Shown in pieces: positions 1 through 9,987 of a stretch of DNA of 64,000 bases. This DNA is from Octadecabacter temperatus (GTDB lineage Bacteria; Pseudomonadota; Alphaproteobacteria; Rhodobacterales; Rhodobacteraceae), in assembly GCF_001187845.1 (NCBI RefSeq), contig NZ_CP012160.1, positions 186,001 through 250,000 on the forward strand, in the 5' to 3' direction. The position numbers and the translations under genes are program-made. Under the pieces are notes generated by a model. That model was not told the DNA's origin. It saw only the letters and a list, made by a program, of their open reading frames with translations, and made no database searches. Each line of letters begins with the position of its first letter. The first letter of the stretch is position 1.

Positions 1-211
1 CATCAGGACAATCTTCAAGCTCCTCAACGAAAACCGCGCCCTTTCCTTTCAGGTCATCCACAACGAATTTATTGTGCACGATTTCATGGCGCACGTAGAC
101 GGGCGCGCCCCATTTTTCGAGAGCGAGTTCGACAATCTTGATCGCACGATCCACACCCGCGCAAAACCCGCGTGGTGCGGCAAGATATAGCGTAAGAGGG
201 GCTTTGGTCAT
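1..211 (-). CDS. ispH: IspH, 4-hydroxy-3-methylbut-2-enyl diphosphate reductase (partial)
   Basis: N-terminal 70 codons only; the gene runs off the left edge. The family catalyses the last step of the MEP isoprenoid pathway, reducing HMBPP to IPP and DMAPP with a [4Fe-4S] cluster. Visible are the [10 protein letters not shown] motif at residues 11-20, whose Cys17 is the first cluster ligand in this family, and the following [10 protein letters not shown] stretch with conserved histidines. The start is the ATG at 211-209. Cytosolic enzyme. Identity is secure from the N-terminus, although catalytic residues further on are outside the window. Confidence 0.93.
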   Translation of the reverse strand, partial: MTKAPLTLYLAAPRGFCAGVDRAIKIVELALEKWGAPVYVRHEIVHNKFVVDDLKGKGAVFVEELEDCPD

Positions 212-315
212 GGCGTATTGCTCGCTTTGAAGGGCTTTGACCTGTCCTACTGAATTTTATGTAGAGCGTCCATGCAGCGGTTAAGCACTTCGTCACGGGA
301 TTCGGAGCGCGTTAA

Positions 316-342
316 CGAAAAAGGGCGCCCCGAAGGACGCCC
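316..342 (-). terminator. Intrinsic terminator of the NYN-domain gene
   Basis: An 8-bp stem (323-330 with 335-342, one G-U pair) closes a tetraloop that reads TTCG on the minus strand and is followed on that strand by a run of five T. It lies just after the stop codon of the minus-strand gene that begins at 925. Confidence 0.8.
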
Positions 343-349
343 TCAATCA

Positions 350-925
350 TTACTCTTCTTCGACTGCCGCTTCGGGCACAGGTTCTTCTCTGGGCTCTCT
401 GGTTGGGCGGCCGATGACATCGCGCAACTCATCTAATTCGATGAAGTTATCGCACTGTCGACGCAATTCATCCGCAATCATTGGCGGTTGGCTACGGATT
501 GTTGAAACAACCGAAACCCGCACACCACTGCGCTGCAGGGACTCAATCAACGGGCGGAAGTCACCGTCGCCGGAAAAGATCACGATGTGATCTACATGCG
601 GCGCAAGTTCCATCGCATCCACAGCTAATTCAATGTCCATGTTGCCTTTGATTTTGCGACGCCCCATGGAATCCGTGAATTCCTTGGCGGGCTTGGTCAC
701 CATCGTGAACCCGTTGTAATTCAGCCAATCCACCAGTGGGCGAATCGGAGAGTACTCATCGTTCTCGAGGAGGGCGGTGTAATAAAATGCGCGCAGCATT
801 TTGCCACGACGCATGAATTCCTGACGAAGCAATTTGTAGTCGATATCGAAACCCAATGATTTCGCTGCCGCATACAAATTCGATCCATCAATGAAGAGCG
901 CAAGGCGCTCGTCACGATAAAACAT
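350..925 (-). CDS. NYN-domain (LabA/DUF88-type) putative ribonuclease
   Basis: A 191-residue protein of the PIN-like NYN family. Conserved acidic residues that would bind metal are visible: Asp13 in LFIDGSN, Asp97 and Asp103 in KGNMDIELAVDAM, and Asp120/Asp122 in FSGDGDF. The C-terminal 25 residues are Pro/Glu-rich and probably disordered. The ATG at 925 is preferred over an upstream GTG at 1027 because the homologous core starts there and an AAGGA sequence sits about 8 bases upstream. It is divergent from folK. Family members are thought to act on RNA, but the substrate here is unknown. Confidence 0.85.
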   Translation of the reverse strand: MFYRDERLALFIDGSNLYAAAKSLGFDIDYKLLRQEFMRRGKMLRAFYYTALLENDEYSPIRPLVDWLNYNGFTMVTKPAKEFTDSMGRRKIKGNMDIELAVDAMELAPHVDHIVIFSGDGDFRPLIESLQRSGVRVSVVSTIRSQPPMIADELRRQCDNFIELDELRDVIGRPTREPREEPVPEAAVEEE

Positions 926-1018
926 GACAATTAGTCCTTTCAAATCCGCCGGACCGGTGGGAACTATGTGAGTGGTTTTGTTCCGGCAAAGCTGGTTCAA
1001 ATGTAAGGGAATTGTGAC

Positions 1019-1600
1019 GTGTCGCAAGTGTTACCGCTAAATGTCGGCAAAAAAATGGTAATTGCGGTTGGTTCGAATGCGCCATCGCATGCGGGAGATT
1101 CCCGTTCGACGGTACTTGCTGCGATCGAGGCTCTTGGTCGTGTCTTTGACGAACTGCGTGCAAGCAAGCTGTATCAAACCCCTGCTTTTCCTGTTGGGGC
1201 AGGGCCAGATTTCATCAATGCCGCTTGCTCTTTTCGAACGGAAAAGCCCGCTAATAAGGTGCTTTCCTTGCTACTTTCGATAGAAACGGACTTTGGTCGT
1301 GAACGCTTGGCCCGTTGGGGGGAGCGAACCCTTGATTTGGATCTAATTGCCGCGGGCGACCTTGTGTTGCCTGATTTGGAGGGGTTCAACCATTGGCGAC
1401 GCCTGCCAATTGAAGAGCAAAAGGTGCAAACGCCAGACAATTTGATCTTACCACATCCACGTGTTCAGGACCGCGCTTTCGTCCTTGTGCCGATGGCCGA
1501 TGTCGCGCCAGATTGGCACCATCCAGTGCTTGGCCAAACCACGACAGAGATGCTCGACCAGCTGCCCGCCTCCGAACGTGATGAAATCCTAGCGCTTTAA
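1019..1600 (+). CDS. folK: FolK, 6-hydroxymethyl-7,8-dihydropterin pyrophosphokinase
   Basis: A 193-residue HPPK, which transfers pyrophosphate from ATP to hydroxymethyl-dihydropterin in folate synthesis. Signatures are AVGSN near residues 16-20, RWGERTLDLDLI at 99-110 (metal- and ATP-binding Asp106/Asp108) and LPHPR at 144-148. The GTG start at 1019 has AAGGGA eight bases upstream; an internal ATG at 1055 would also keep the core but has no good ribosome-binding site. A region around residues 118-137 is longer than in E. coli HPPK. folP is not adjacent. Confidence 0.93.
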   Translation: MSQVLPLNVGKKMVIAVGSNAPSHAGDSRSTVLAAIEALGRVFDELRASKLYQTPAFPVGAGPDFINAACSFRTEKPANKVLSLLLSIETDFGRERLARWGERTLDLDLIAAGDLVLPDLEGFNHWRRLPIEEQKVQTPDNLILPHPRVQDRAFVLVPMADVAPDWHHPVLGQTTTEMLDQLPASERDEILAL

Positions 1601-1613
1601 GGCGGGAATCGGG

Positions 1614-1642
1614 TTGTCATATAGCTGTCAAGCGACTAGATA
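1614..1642 (+). promoter_or_regulatory. Candidate sigma70 promoter of rpoZ-rsh
   Basis: TTGTCA at 1614-1619, a 17-base spacer and TAGATA at 1637-1642, placed 43 bases before the rpoZ start. The spacing is ideal and both hexamers are close to consensus. Inferred by eye. Confidence 0.5.
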
Positions 1643-1684
1643 GCCGTTTCTGAACACCTATTTTCCGACTGATTGGAGTGCCCT

Positions 1685-2047
1685 ATGGCCCGCGTGACCG
1701 TTGAAGACTGCGTTGACAAGGTTCCGAACCGCTTTGAGCTGGTAATGCTCGCGGCGCACCGTGCGCGTGAAATTTCCGCTGGTGGTGCTTTGACCGTCAG
1801 CCGTGATAACGACAAAAACCCTGTCGTTTCCCTGCGTGAAATCGCTGAAGAAACACAGACAGCAGATGATCTGCGTGAGCGCATGATCGAAGCGAACCAG
1901 ACACAGATCGAAGTCGATGAGCCAGAAGAAGACAGCATGGCGCTTCTTATGGGTGGTGGATCTCCTGAGGCTGACAAGCCTGCAGAAGACGATCTGTCCG
2001 AAGAAAAACTTCTTCGCGCATTGATGGAAGCTCAGGGTCAAAAATAA
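1685..2047 (+). CDS. rpoZ: RpoZ, RNA polymerase omega subunit
   Basis: A 120-residue omega subunit, longer than E. coli omega (91) because of an acidic C-terminal tail, as is usual in alphaproteobacteria. The N-terminus MARVTVEDC and the helix with [14 protein letters not shown] sequence (residues 20-30) match the family. ATG at 1685 has GGAG six bases upstream; an in-frame ATG at 1673 is less likely. It promotes assembly of the beta' subunit and contributes to the ppGpp site in many bacteria. It lies 29 bases upstream of rsh, the same pairing as in other proteobacteria. Confidence 0.96.
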   Translation: MARVTVEDCVDKVPNRFELVMLAAHRAREISAGGALTVSRDNDKNPVVSLREIAEETQTADDLRERMIEANQTQIEVDEPEEDSMALLMGGGSPEADKPAEDDLSEEKLLRALMEAQGQK

Positions 2048-2076
2048 CCCGTGCATGAATAAGGCGGCGGACCAAA

Positions 2077-4236
2077 ATGGTCACTTCTAATGATCTGATC
2101 ATTACTTCTGACGATCTGATCGCGAGGGTCCGCGCCTACAACCCCAAAACGAACGCAGCGCTTATTGCCGATGCTTTTGTATTTGGGGCCGAGTCCCATG
2201 AGGGCCAGTTTCGCCATTCCGGTGAAGCATATTTCACCCACCCCATTGCCGTTGCCTGCATTCTTGCTGAACAGCAGATGGATGATGCGACGATCATCAC
2301 AGCGCTCTTGCATGACACGATCGAAGACACTGGCGCGACGTTCGCTGTTGTCGAGGAACGTTTCGGGCGTGAGATCGCTGACCTTGTGGACGGTGTTACC
2401 AAGCTCACGAACCTTCAGGTAAGTTCCCATGAAACCAAGCAGGCGGAAAATTTCCGCAAGCTGTTCATGGCGACGTCACGTGATTTGCGGGTGACGCTAG
2501 TCAAACTCGCAGACCGTCTGCATAACATGCGCACGATCAAGTCCATGCGCGACGACAAGCAGGCGCAGAAGGCCCGTGAAACCATGGATATCTATGCGCC
2601 GCTCGCGGGCCGTATGGGTATGCAGTGGATGCGCGAAGAACTTGAAGATCTCGCGTTTCGCGTTCTGAATCCTGAAGGGCGCAATTCGATCATCCGCCGT
2701 TTTATCACATTGCAGCGGGAAACTGGCGACGTTGTCGAAAAAATCCAGACGGATATGGAATTCGAGCTGGATAAGGCGGGCATCAGCGCCGATATCTATG
2801 GGCGTGCCAAAAAGCCCTATTCGATCTGGCGCAAGATGCAGGAAAAAGAGCAGGGGTTTTCCCGTCTTTCCGACATTTATGGTTTCCGTGTCATCACGCA
2901 TTCCGAAGCCGAGTGTTACGCCGCATTGGGTGCCATTCACCAACGTTGGCGCGCGGTACCGGGTCGTTTCAAAGACTACATCAGTCAACCTAAATCTAAC
3001 GGCTACCGTTCTATTCACACCACCGTTTCAGGTCGTGACGGCAAACGGGTCGAAGTTCAAATTCGCACTGTTGAAATGCATGAAGTCGCTGAAGCAGGCG
3101 TGGCTGCACACTGGTCATACCGTGAGGGTGAGCGCGTTGAGAACCGGTTCGCGGTTGATCCTGCCCGTTGGATCGCGCAACTGACCGAGCGCCTTGATGA
3201 GGATCACGATCACTCTGAATTCCTCGATCTGGTTAAGTTGGAAATGTATCAGGACCAAGTGTTCTGCTTTACGCCCAAGGGCGACGTTATCAAACTGCCG
3301 CGCGGTGCGACGCCAATCGACTTTGCCTACGCCATCCATACACGGATTGGGCACGCCTGCGTTGGCGCTAAAATTGACGGGTTGCGCGTTCCACTTTGGA
3401 CCCGAGTGAAAAACGGTCAATCGGTTGAGGTCATTACCGCGGACGGGCAAACGCCACAGGCGACTTGGATCGATATTGCGGTCACTGGCCGCGCCAAAAC
3501 GGCAATTCGCCGTGCGCTACGTGAAGAAGACCGCGCGCGCTTTATCCAACTGGGCCGAGAGCTGGTGCGGGTCGGGTTTGAAAACGTCCAAAAGAAAGCC
3601 ACCGACAAAGCCCTGAAAACCGCCGCAAAGGCGCTTGGCATATTGTCTGTCGATGATCTGCTCGATCTTGTCGGATCCGCCGAGATCACGTCCCGTGCGG
3701 TTGTGTCCGCAATCTACCCTGAACTCGCAATTTCTGACGGTGTCGAGATTGAATCGCGCCGCGCCGTCATCGGGCTTGAAGCAGGGCAAACGCGGCGTCT
3801 TGCGCAGTGCTGTCAGCCTATTCCGGGGGAACGCATTGTTGGTATTACGTCCCGTGGTCAAGGCGTCGTTGTCCATGCGATCGACTGCGAGGTTCTCGCC
3901 GATTTTGAAGACCAGCCAGAGCGCTGGATCGATCTGCACTGGCAAGAAGGTACGCATTCGGCGACCAACACAATTACGTTGGAAATGACCATCACCAATG
4001 ATGCAGGCGTTCTAGGGAGAATCTGCACGCTTATTGGTGAAAATGATGCAAACATATCTGATCTGGTGTTCATCGATCGCAAACCAGATTATTTCAGGTT
4101 GCTGATCGAGGTTGACCTGCGCGATGTAGAACATATGCACATAGTTATGACCGCGCTTGAGGCTGATACGAACGTTGCCGAAATTGCGCGGCATCGCGAC
4201 CCTGACCGAGCAGGGCAGGTACAACGACAACGATAA
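2077..4236 (+). CDS. rsh: Rsh (RelA/SpoT family), bifunctional (p)ppGpp synthetase/hydrolase
   Basis: 719 residues with full RSH architecture. The HD hydrolase domain keeps His55, HD 79-80, ED 83-84 and LADRLHNMRT at 144-153. The synthetase domain has DIYGFR at 266-271, FKDYIS at 298-303 and EVQIRT at 326-331. A TGS domain spans about 395-455 and a C-terminal ACT domain about 640-710. Both catalytic halves look intact, so this is probably the single long stringent-response enzyme of the cell. It makes and degrades the alarmone on ribosome or starvation cues. The extreme N-terminus carries a 7-residue duplication (TSNDLII/TSDDLIA). It follows rpoZ in one transcript. Confidence 0.96.
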   Translation: MVTSNDLIITSDDLIARVRAYNPKTNAALIADAFVFGAESHEGQFRHSGEAYFTHPIAVACILAEQQMDDATIITALLHDTIEDTGATFAVVEERFGREIADLVDGVTKLTNLQVSSHETKQAENFRKLFMATSRDLRVTLVKLADRLHNMRTIKSMRDDKQAQKARETMDIYAPLAGRMGMQWMREELEDLAFRVLNPEGRNSIIRRFITLQRETGDVVEKIQTDMEFELDKAGISADIYGRAKKPYSIWRKMQEKEQGFSRLSDIYGFRVITHSEAECYAALGAIHQRWRAVPGRFKDYISQPKSNGYRSIHTTVSGRDGKRVEVQIRTVEMHEVAEAGVAAHWSYREGERVENRFAVDPARWIAQLTERLDEDHDHSEFLDLVKLEMYQDQVFCFTPKGDVIKLPRGATPIDFAYAIHTRIGHACVGAKIDGLRVPLWTRVKNGQSVEVITADGQTPQATWIDIAVTGRAKTAIRRALREEDRARFIQLGRELVRVGFENVQKKATDKALKTAAKALGILSVDDLLDLVGSAEITSRAVVSAIYPELAISDGVEIESRRAVIGLEAGQTRRLAQCCQPIPGERIVGITSRGQGVVVHAIDCEVLADFEDQPERWIDLHWQEGTHSATNTITLEMTITNDAGVLGRICTLIGENDANISDLVFIDRKPDYFRLLIEVDLRDVEHMHIVMTALEADTNVAEIARHRDPDRAGQVQRQR

Positions 4237-4260
4237 CTGGCGAAAGCCAAAGGGGATCAG

Positions 4261-4917
4261 GTGGTCTTTAGACGCAGAGACAGACGCCCTCTCTGGCGCG
4301 TGGTGTACGAGTTTTTCTGGCCGCGTGGCGGCTGGGGACGTGCTGCGCAATACGTCAAACACCGCGTGCGCCGCTTGCCGGATACGCCCGAAAAGATCGC
4401 GCGTGGTATTTGGGCCGGTGTCTTTACGACTTTCTGCCCATTTTACGGCCTTCACTTTTTTATCGCCGCGCTTATCGCGATGATCATGCGGGGGAATATC
4501 CTCGCGTCACTTATGGCGACGTTCTTTGGGAACCCCCTGACCTATATCCCTATTGCTTACGCGTCTCTCACGACGGGGCATTGGTTGCTTGGGACACGGC
4601 TTGATCGCACGTTGCTAAATTCCCCCGGGGGCAAAGATTTTTGCGGAATTGGTTGTAAGTTCAACCGCGCAGGCCGCGATCTTTGGCAAAATTTCAAAGC
4701 GATGTTCACTGGCCAAAAAGCGGACTGGCGTGGCCTGTCGGATTTTGGCACAGAGGTTTTTTACCCCTATTTGGTTGGCGGAATCCTTCCCGGAATTATC
4801 GCGGCGACAATCGCTTACTACCTTTGCGTGCCTTTGATCCGCGCCTATCAGAACAGCCGTCGTAAGGCTTTGCGGGCAAAACTTAGCCAGCTAAAGAATC
4901 CGGCTGACGGCGAATAA
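4261..4917 (+). CDS. DUF2062-domain membrane protein
   Basis: 218 residues. GTG start at 4261 with GGGGAT five bases upstream, 24 bases after rsh. The basic N-terminus precedes a DUF2062 region with two or more hydrophobic segments (about 70-95 and 100-125) containing the family-like FFGNPLTYIP sequence, then another membrane segment near 175-198 and a basic tail. Probably an inner-membrane protein. Function is not known for the family; its position between rsh and pdxJ appears operonic and gives no clear clue. Confidence 0.8.
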   Translation: MVFRRRDRRPLWRVVYEFFWPRGGWGRAAQYVKHRVRRLPDTPEKIARGIWAGVFTTFCPFYGLHFFIAALIAMIMRGNILASLMATFFGNPLTYIPIAYASLTTGHWLLGTRLDRTLLNSPGGKDFCGIGCKFNRAGRDLWQNFKAMFTGQKADWRGLSDFGTEVFYPYLVGGILPGIIAATIAYYLCVPLIRAYQNSRRKALRAKLSQLKNPADGE

Positions 4918-4955
4918 TTCCACCGCTAGAGTGAGGCCAGTAGAAGGGGTTTTTT

Positions 4956-5699
4956 ATGTCCAAATTGCGTTTAGGTGTGAACATCGACCACGTCGCGACA
5001 GTGCGCAACGCGCGCGGTGGCGATACGCCCGATCCAGTGCGTGCCGCGAAGCTGGCCGAGGATGCCGGTGCTGACGGAATTACCGCGCACCTACGCGAAG
5101 ACCGCCGCCATATCGGGGACGCAGATATTGATGCGCTGATGGAGGCACTGACAGTTCCGCTTAACTTTGAAATGGCGGCAACGGACGAGATGCAAAAGAT
5201 CGCGTTGCGTCATAAGCCCCATGCTGTTTGCATCGTCCCTGAAAAGCGTGAGGAACGCACGACTGAGGGCGGCCTAGAAGTCGCACGCGAAGAAAACCAA
5301 CTCGCCCACTTCATCGCACCACTACGTGATGCTGGCTGCCGTGTTTCGATCTTTATCGCCGCGGACCAACGCCAAATCGAAGCCGCGCACCGTATTGGCG
5401 CGCAAGTCATTGAGCTTCACACCGGAGCATATTGCGATGCACACGCCGAGGGCGACTTTAAAACCCGTGATATCGAACTCGAAAAGATGCGCGACATGGC
5501 CGCGCTCGCGCATTCGCTCGGACTTGAGGTTCATGCAGGTCACGGGCTGACTTATGACACCGTCAAACCCGTCGCCGCATTTCCCGAAGTCATGGAGCTC
5601 AACATTGGGCATTTCCTGATTGGTGAATCCATTTTCCGAGGACTACAGCCCGCTATGGCCGAAATGCGCCGCCTGATGGATGAGGCGCGTGAAGCATGA
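4956..5699 (+). CDS. pdxJ: PdxJ, pyridoxine 5'-phosphate synthase
   Basis: 247 residues, normal length. PdxJ condenses 1-deoxyxylulose 5-phosphate with 3-amino-2-oxopropyl phosphate to make pyridoxine 5'-phosphate. Motifs include [16 protein letters not shown] at residues 6-21, [11 protein letters not shown] near 44-54, [15 protein letters not shown] and [10 protein letters not shown] near 193-202, covering the known catalytic His/Glu residues. TIM-barrel cytosolic enzyme. The next gene overlaps its stop by four bases. Confidence 0.97.
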   Translation: MSKLRLGVNIDHVATVRNARGGDTPDPVRAAKLAEDAGADGITAHLREDRRHIGDADIDALMEALTVPLNFEMAATDEMQKIALRHKPHAVCIVPEKREERTTEGGLEVAREENQLAHFIAPLRDAGCRVSIFIAADQRQIEAAHRIGAQVIELHTGAYCDAHAEGDFKTRDIELEKMRDMAALAHSLGLEVHAGHGLTYDTVKPVAAFPEVMELNIGHFLIGESIFRGLQPAMAEMRRLMDEAREA

Positions 5700-5974
5700 T
5701 CTTGCATGCGGTCTATCTGTCGTTGCCTGATGATGCGGATCGCGCAGAACTGGCGGACATAATGGTCGGGTTGCAAGAATTGATCGGAAAGATCGACGGG
5801 TTCGTTGCGTTTGACCACGGGCCCAACATTGATGTTGAAGACAGCTCGCCTGAGGTGAATTACGGCTTTCACGGAACCTACGTAGATCGCGCAGCGCTTG
5901 CGTCATATGCAGATGACCCACGCCATCAGGCGCTTGGGGGGGCGGCTTGTGGCCTTGTGTGGCGGGGTGGATAG
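5696..5974 (+). CDS. Dabb-family (stress-responsive A/B barrel) protein
   Basis: 92 residues, starting inside the pdxJ stop (ATGA overlap). The pattern of an initial hydrophobic strand, a helix containing [11 protein letters not shown], then [10 protein letters not shown], a strand [11 protein letters not shown] and a YADDPRHQ segment fits the ferredoxin-like Dabb/ABM barrel. Such proteins are small dimers with varied or unknown activities. Translational coupling with pdxJ suggests co-expression, not necessarily a shared pathway. Confidence 0.7.
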   Translation: MILHAVYLSLPDDADRAELADIMVGLQELIGKIDGFVAFDHGPNIDVEDSSPEVNYGFHGTYVDRAALASYADDPRHQALGGAACGLVWRGG

Positions 5975-6013
5975 AATCAAGGTCTATGATATTGAGACTG
6001 CCGGAGAACCCTA

Positions 6014-6469
6014 ATGCGCCTAGTTTTCATGATTTCCGCCATGCTTTTGGCCTCCCCAGTCGCCGCGCAAACTGCATTTCCCTGTGATTGGCAGGCGCGG
6101 GCCGACAGTATTGTTGAGCCGTGGGAGGACAACATTGCAACGTTTGCAAACGGCGCTGTTCGCGTTGCATTGCTGGACGTAATCGAACCTGCCGCAGCGT
6201 CATACTATCTGTTGGTTCTGCACCCTCCTGTAGATGAGATGGCAGGAAGGGTTTGCACAACAGTCGGCCTAGACGACGAACTGGGTTATGCGGGCATGTT
6301 TTTCAATGAGTTGGAGGCAAGTTATGATCCCGCAGCTGGCCTTACTTTGCAAATTCCGGCGATCATTTATCTGCCCGAGCAGAGCTTTCAGAACTCGGCT
6401 TTGCTGCAGATTTCAATAAACCAATCTACTGGCAAAGTGGCCGTTACACAGGAACTCGGGAATGAGTGA
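6014..6469 (+). CDS. Secreted protein of unknown function
   Basis: 151 residues with a clear Sec signal peptide (MRLVFMISAMLLASPVAAQ, cleavage after AAQ or VAA). GGAG lies seven bases before the ATG. Two cysteines in the mature part (in FPCDW and RVCTTV) could form a disulfide in the periplasm. No family was recognised. Its end overlaps the LysE-type gene by eight bases. Confidence 0.75.
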   Translation: MRLVFMISAMLLASPVAAQTAFPCDWQARADSIVEPWEDNIATFANGAVRVALLDVIEPAAASYYLLVLHPPVDEMAGRVCTTVGLDDELGYAGMFFNELEASYDPAAGLTLQIPAIIYLPEQSFQNSALLQISINQSTGKVAVTQELGNE

Positions 6470-7085
6470 TCTTCTCTTTCCGTTGCCATTTCTCTTGCTC
6501 GGCTGGGCAATCGGCGGCGGCAGCCCCGGCCCAGCGACACTCACGATATCAGGCACCTCAATGGCGCACGGGCGTGGCATGGGGCTGAGATTGGCATCGG
6601 GCGTTGTGCTTGGGTCCGCAATTTGGGGGATCGCCGCGGCACTCGGGTTTTCCGCAATCATGATGTCCAACGCTTGGTTGTTCAATTTGGTGCGATACGC
6701 TGGCGCGATCTATCTTTTGTACCTTGCTCTGAAATCGCTGCGTTCCGCGTGGCAGGGCCAAGCATTGAAGCCGCAAAAGGCAACACGCATTGGCGCATTC
6801 GGTAAAGGGCTCGCGTTGCACCTAACGAATCCAAAGGCAGTCTTGGGGTGGGGCGCGATCTACGCAATCGCTTTGCCGTCTGACGCACAGCCCAGCTCAG
6901 TTGTCCTGCTTTTCGGCGCGCTCATTTCAACGTCAGCCTTTGTTTTTCTTGGCTACGCTGTCCTGTTTTCGTCAGCACCAATCGCCGCCGGATACGCGCG
7001 ACTTAAACGGGTGTTCGACCTTACCTTTGGTGTGCTATTCGGTGCGGCATCGCTGAAACTCCTTACAACAAAGCTCACTCCATGA
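6462..7085 (+). CDS. LysE-family amino-acid/metabolite exporter
   Basis: 207 residues with six predicted membrane segments. The first segment ends in GGGSPGPA, the hallmark Pro-Gly-Pro motif of LysE/RhtB transporters; a second family feature is [19 protein letters not shown] near residues 110-128. It probably exports a small amino acid or analogue with proton antiport. The start overlaps the preceding gene and its stop overlaps acpS by four bases, so it is translationally coupled on both sides. Substrate cannot be inferred. Confidence 0.85.
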   Translation: MSDLLFPLPFLLLGWAIGGGSPGPATLTISGTSMAHGRGMGLRLASGVVLGSAIWGIAAALGFSAIMMSNAWLFNLVRYAGAIYLLYLALKSLRSAWQGQALKPQKATRIGAFGKGLALHLTNPKAVLGWGAIYAIALPSDAQPSSVVLLFGALISTSAFVFLGYAVLFSSAPIAAGYARLKRVFDLTFGVLFGAASLKLLTTKLTP

Positions 7086-7501
7086 TCCTAGGCATCGGCA
7101 CTGACCTCGCGAATATCGAACGTATACAAGGGACGCTTGACCGTTTCGGTGACCGTTTTCGCAATCGTGTGTTCACGGACATCGAGCAGCGCAAAGCCGA
7201 AAACCGCAAAGACATTGCAGGCACCTATGCCAAGCGCTGGGCCGCCAAAGAGGCGTGTTCCAAGGCACTGGGCACGGGGCTTCGAATGGGCATCTTATGG
7301 AAAGACATGGCCGTTACGAACCTGCGCACGGGCCAGCCAGTGATGGCGGTGACCGGATGGGCAAAAGAACGGCTTGAGACGATGACGCCGGAGGGCCACG
7401 AGGCGATTATCCACGTAACCCTGACCGACGATCACCCTTGGGCGCAGGCCTTCGTCGTGATTGAGGCCAGACCCCTTACAAACAAGGATACTGCGGGTTG
7501 A
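7082..7501 (+). CDS. acpS: AcpS, holo-[acyl-carrier-protein] synthase
   Basis: 139 residues. Transfers 4'-phosphopantetheine from CoA to the serine of apo-ACP. Mg-binding Asp8 in GIGTDLA and Glu57 in [14 protein letters not shown] are present, as is the C-terminal [17 protein letters not shown] strand. ATG start overlaps the exporter stop. It heads the common alphaproteobacterial cluster acpS-lepB-rnc-era-recO (pdxJ upstream). Confidence 0.96.
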   Translation: MILGIGTDLANIERIQGTLDRFGDRFRNRVFTDIEQRKAENRKDIAGTYAKRWAAKEACSKALGTGLRMGILWKDMAVTNLRTGQPVMAVTGWAKERLETMTPEGHEAIIHVTLTDDHPWAQAFVVIEARPLTNKDTAG

Positions 7502-7550
7502 CTAACGCGGCGCGGACCCTCACATAACCCCCACTTTCAATGACGCAAAA

Positions 7551-8384
7551 ATGTTAGGTTCCGCTGTGTGGGCATCCATTAAAGAAACAGTAAAAACAGT
7601 AGTTTACGCACTGCTTATCGCAGGCGTCTTCCGTACGTTCCTGTTTCAACCATTTTGGATTCCATCAGGTTCGATGAAAGAAACGTTGCTGATCGGCGAT
7701 TTCCTCTTCGTGAACAAGATGGCCTACGGCTATTCCTACGCGTCTTGCCCGTCGATCATCATCCCGCGTTTTGGCATCGATGTGGACGCTGAAGATTTCT
7801 GTGGCGTGTTCAAAGGCGGTAATGACCGGCTGATGGGATCAGAGCCCGAGCGCGGCGATGTCGTCGTGTTCCGCCACCCTGTAACGGGTCGCGACTTTAT
7901 CAAACGTGTCATCGGCCTGCCAGGCGATACGATTCAGGTGCAGGAGGGTGTGATCATCCTCAACGGTACTGAAATTCCACAAACAGAGGCTGGCCTGTTT
8001 ACTGAAACGATGGAACACCAAGGCAGCGCTGGGAACTTGCCGCGCTGTGCCAATGGTGCTGTCGGCCTTGGTGCAGAATGTCTGAAACAACGCTTTACCG
8101 AAACGCTCCCCGAAGGGACGCAGTACACAGTGCTGAACATCGGTGATCGCGACCTCGACAACACTGGTATTTTTACCGTCCCAGAAGGCCAGTATTTCTT
8201 CATGGGTGACAACCGCGATAACTCGTCTGACAGTCGTGTCCCACAAATTTCGCGTGGCGTCGGCTTCGTTCCATATGAAGACATCGTCGGCCGTGCTGAT
8301 CGCATCATGTTCTCCTCGTCTGGCCGTTCGCTATTGGCGTTCTGGACGTGGCGTTCTGATCGCTACTTCAAGGCGGTCGAGTGA
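7551..8384 (+). CDS. lepB: LepB, signal peptidase I
   Basis: 277 residues. Inner-membrane serine protease removing Sec signal peptides. One N-terminal membrane segment (about 14-32) is followed by [10 protein letters not shown] with catalytic Ser41, then [11 protein letters not shown] with catalytic Lys118, and the signature [12 protein letters not shown] near 224-235. Between them lies an insert with four cysteines. The only in-frame ATG is at 7551, with no obvious Shine-Dalgarno sequence. It precedes rnc with a 4-base overlap, a widely conserved pairing. Confidence 0.95.
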   Translation: MLGSAVWASIKETVKTVVYALLIAGVFRTFLFQPFWIPSGSMKETLLIGDFLFVNKMAYGYSYASCPSIIIPRFGIDVDAEDFCGVFKGGNDRLMGSEPERGDVVVFRHPVTGRDFIKRVIGLPGDTIQVQEGVIILNGTEIPQTEAGLFTETMEHQGSAGNLPRCANGAVGLGAECLKQRFTETLPEGTQYTVLNIGDRDLDNTGIFTVPEGQYFFMGDNRDNSSDSRVPQISRGVGFVPYEDIVGRADRIMFSSSGRSLLAFWTWRSDRYFKAVE

Positions 8385-9070
8385 AACTGTCCGGTCCACT
8401 TCGCGAATTTCAAGACAGGCTCGGCCACGTCTTTGCCACGCCTGACTACTTGATCCGCGCCGTGACCCATTCGTCCATGTCGTCACCCCATCGTGACGAC
8501 AACCAGCGCCTCGAATTCCTTGGGGACCGCGTTCTTGGCTTGGTCATGTCCGAGGCTTTATTGAATGCTGATGTGAATGCGGCTGAAGGTCTTCTCGCGC
8601 CGCGTTTCAACGCGCTTGTGCGAAAAGAAACCTGCGCTGATGTTGCCCGCCAGATTGACCTTGGCGCTGTGCTGAAGCTTGGTCGTTCCGAAATGCTGAC
8701 GGGTGGCCGCCGCAAAGAGGCGCTGTTGGCGGATGCGATGGAAGCCGTGATTGCCGCTATCTATGTTGATGCTGGTTTTGAGGTTGCCCGTGATCGTGTT
8801 GTCGCGATGTGGGGTGACCGCATTCACAACGTTGAAAAAGACGCGCGTGACGCGAAAACCGCGCTGCAAGAGTTCGCACAAGGGCAGGGCGAAGCGCCCC
8901 CATCCTATGTTGAAATCGCCCGCAGCGGCCCAGACCACGCTCCGATATTTACCATCGAAGCCCGCCTGCAATCAGGCGCAACCGAACAAGCCCAAGCACC
9001 CAGCAAACGCCAAGCAGAACAAGCCGCAGCCAAAGCCCTATTGGACCGCGTGCAAGGAGAATCCAAGTGA
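8381..9070 (+). CDS. rnc: Rnc, ribonuclease III
   Basis: 229 residues. Double-strand-specific endoribonuclease for rRNA and mRNA processing. The signature [12 protein letters not shown] has Glu45 and Asp49; [15 protein letters not shown] carries Asp118 and Glu121. A dsRNA-binding domain covers about 155-225 (ALQEFAQ to KALLDRV). The GTG start lies within the lepB stop (GTGA), and the stop is overlapped the same way by era, so the three genes are translationally coupled. Confidence 0.96.
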   Translation: MKLSGPLREFQDRLGHVFATPDYLIRAVTHSSMSSPHRDDNQRLEFLGDRVLGLVMSEALLNADVNAAEGLLAPRFNALVRKETCADVARQIDLGAVLKLGRSEMLTGGRRKEALLADAMEAVIAAIYVDAGFEVARDRVVAMWGDRIHNVEKDARDAKTALQEFAQGQGEAPPSYVEIARSGPDHAPIFTIEARLQSGATEQAQAPSKRQAEQAAAKALLDRVQGESK

Positions 9071-9987
9071 GCGAAGCAACCCAACAACGCGCCGGTTTTG
9101 TCGCCCTCATTGGTGAACCTAACGCGGGTAAATCAACGTTACTGAACAGAATGGTCGGCGCGAAGGTGTCTATCGTGACCCATAAGGTGCAAACGACCCG
9201 CGCCCGTATTCGCGGCGTCGCGATTGAGGGCGATAGCCAGATCGTGTTCGTGGACACACCGGGACTGTTTTCACCCAAGCGCCGCCTTGACCGCGCAATG
9301 GTCGCTGCCGCGTGGAGCGGTGTTTCTGACGCTGACGTTGTTGTGCTGATGATCGAAGCGCACCGTGGTATCACCAAGGGTGTCGAGGCGATTTTGGAAC
9401 GTCTGAACGACGTCGGCAAAGGGCGCACTGTCGCGCTTGCAATCAACAAGATCGACCGCGTTGAATCCGAGGTTCTGTTGGGGCTGGCAAAAGAGTTGAA
9501 CGACCGTTTTGATTTTGCGGAAACGTTCATGATTTCCGCAGAAAAGGGCCACGGCACCAAGGCCTTGCGCGAATGGCTTGCAGGGCTGATGCCTGTTGAA
9601 CCTTGGCTTTACCCCGAAGACCAGATCGCCGACCTACCGATGCGCATGATCGCTGCGGAAATTACCCGCGAAAAATTGACACTGCGTTTGCACCAAGAAC
9701 TCCCCTATCAGTTGACTGTTGAGACTGAGAATTGGGAAGAACGCAAAGACGGATCCTGTAAAGTCGATCAGTTGGTTTACGTCATGCGCGATGGCCACAA
9801 AGGTATCGTTCTGGGTAGCCGTGGTGAGACCATCAAGGCCGTTGGCAAAGCCGCCCGCGAAGAACTCGTCGAATTCCTGGGCCGCAAAGTGCACCTGTTC
9901 ATTCAGGTCAAAGTACGCCCCAACTGGCTTGAAGACTCCGAGCGGTATTCGGAAATGGGCCTGAACTTCAAAGACGGAAACGAATGA
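9067..9987 (+). CDS. era: Era, ribosome-assembly GTPase
   Basis: 306 residues. GTP-binding motifs: G1 GEPNAGKS at 16-23, the QTTR switch I, DTPG at 63-66 and NKID at 127-130. The C-terminal KH domain includes [15 protein letters not shown] and the ending with [12 protein letters not shown]. Era binds the 3' end of 16S rRNA during small-subunit maturation. GTG start overlaps rnc; the stop overlaps the DUF1491 gene. Confidence 0.97.
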   Translation: MSEATQQRAGFVALIGEPNAGKSTLLNRMVGAKVSIVTHKVQTTRARIRGVAIEGDSQIVFVDTPGLFSPKRRLDRAMVAAAWSGVSDADVVVLMIEAHRGITKGVEAILERLNDVGKGRTVALAINKIDRVESEVLLGLAKELNDRFDFAETFMISAEKGHGTKALREWLAGLMPVEPWLYPEDQIADLPMRMIAAEITREKLTLRLHQELPYQLTVETENWEERKDGSCKVDQLVYVMRDGHKGIVLGSRGETIKAVGKAAREELVEFLGRKVHLFIQVKVRPNWLEDSERYSEMGLNFKDGNE

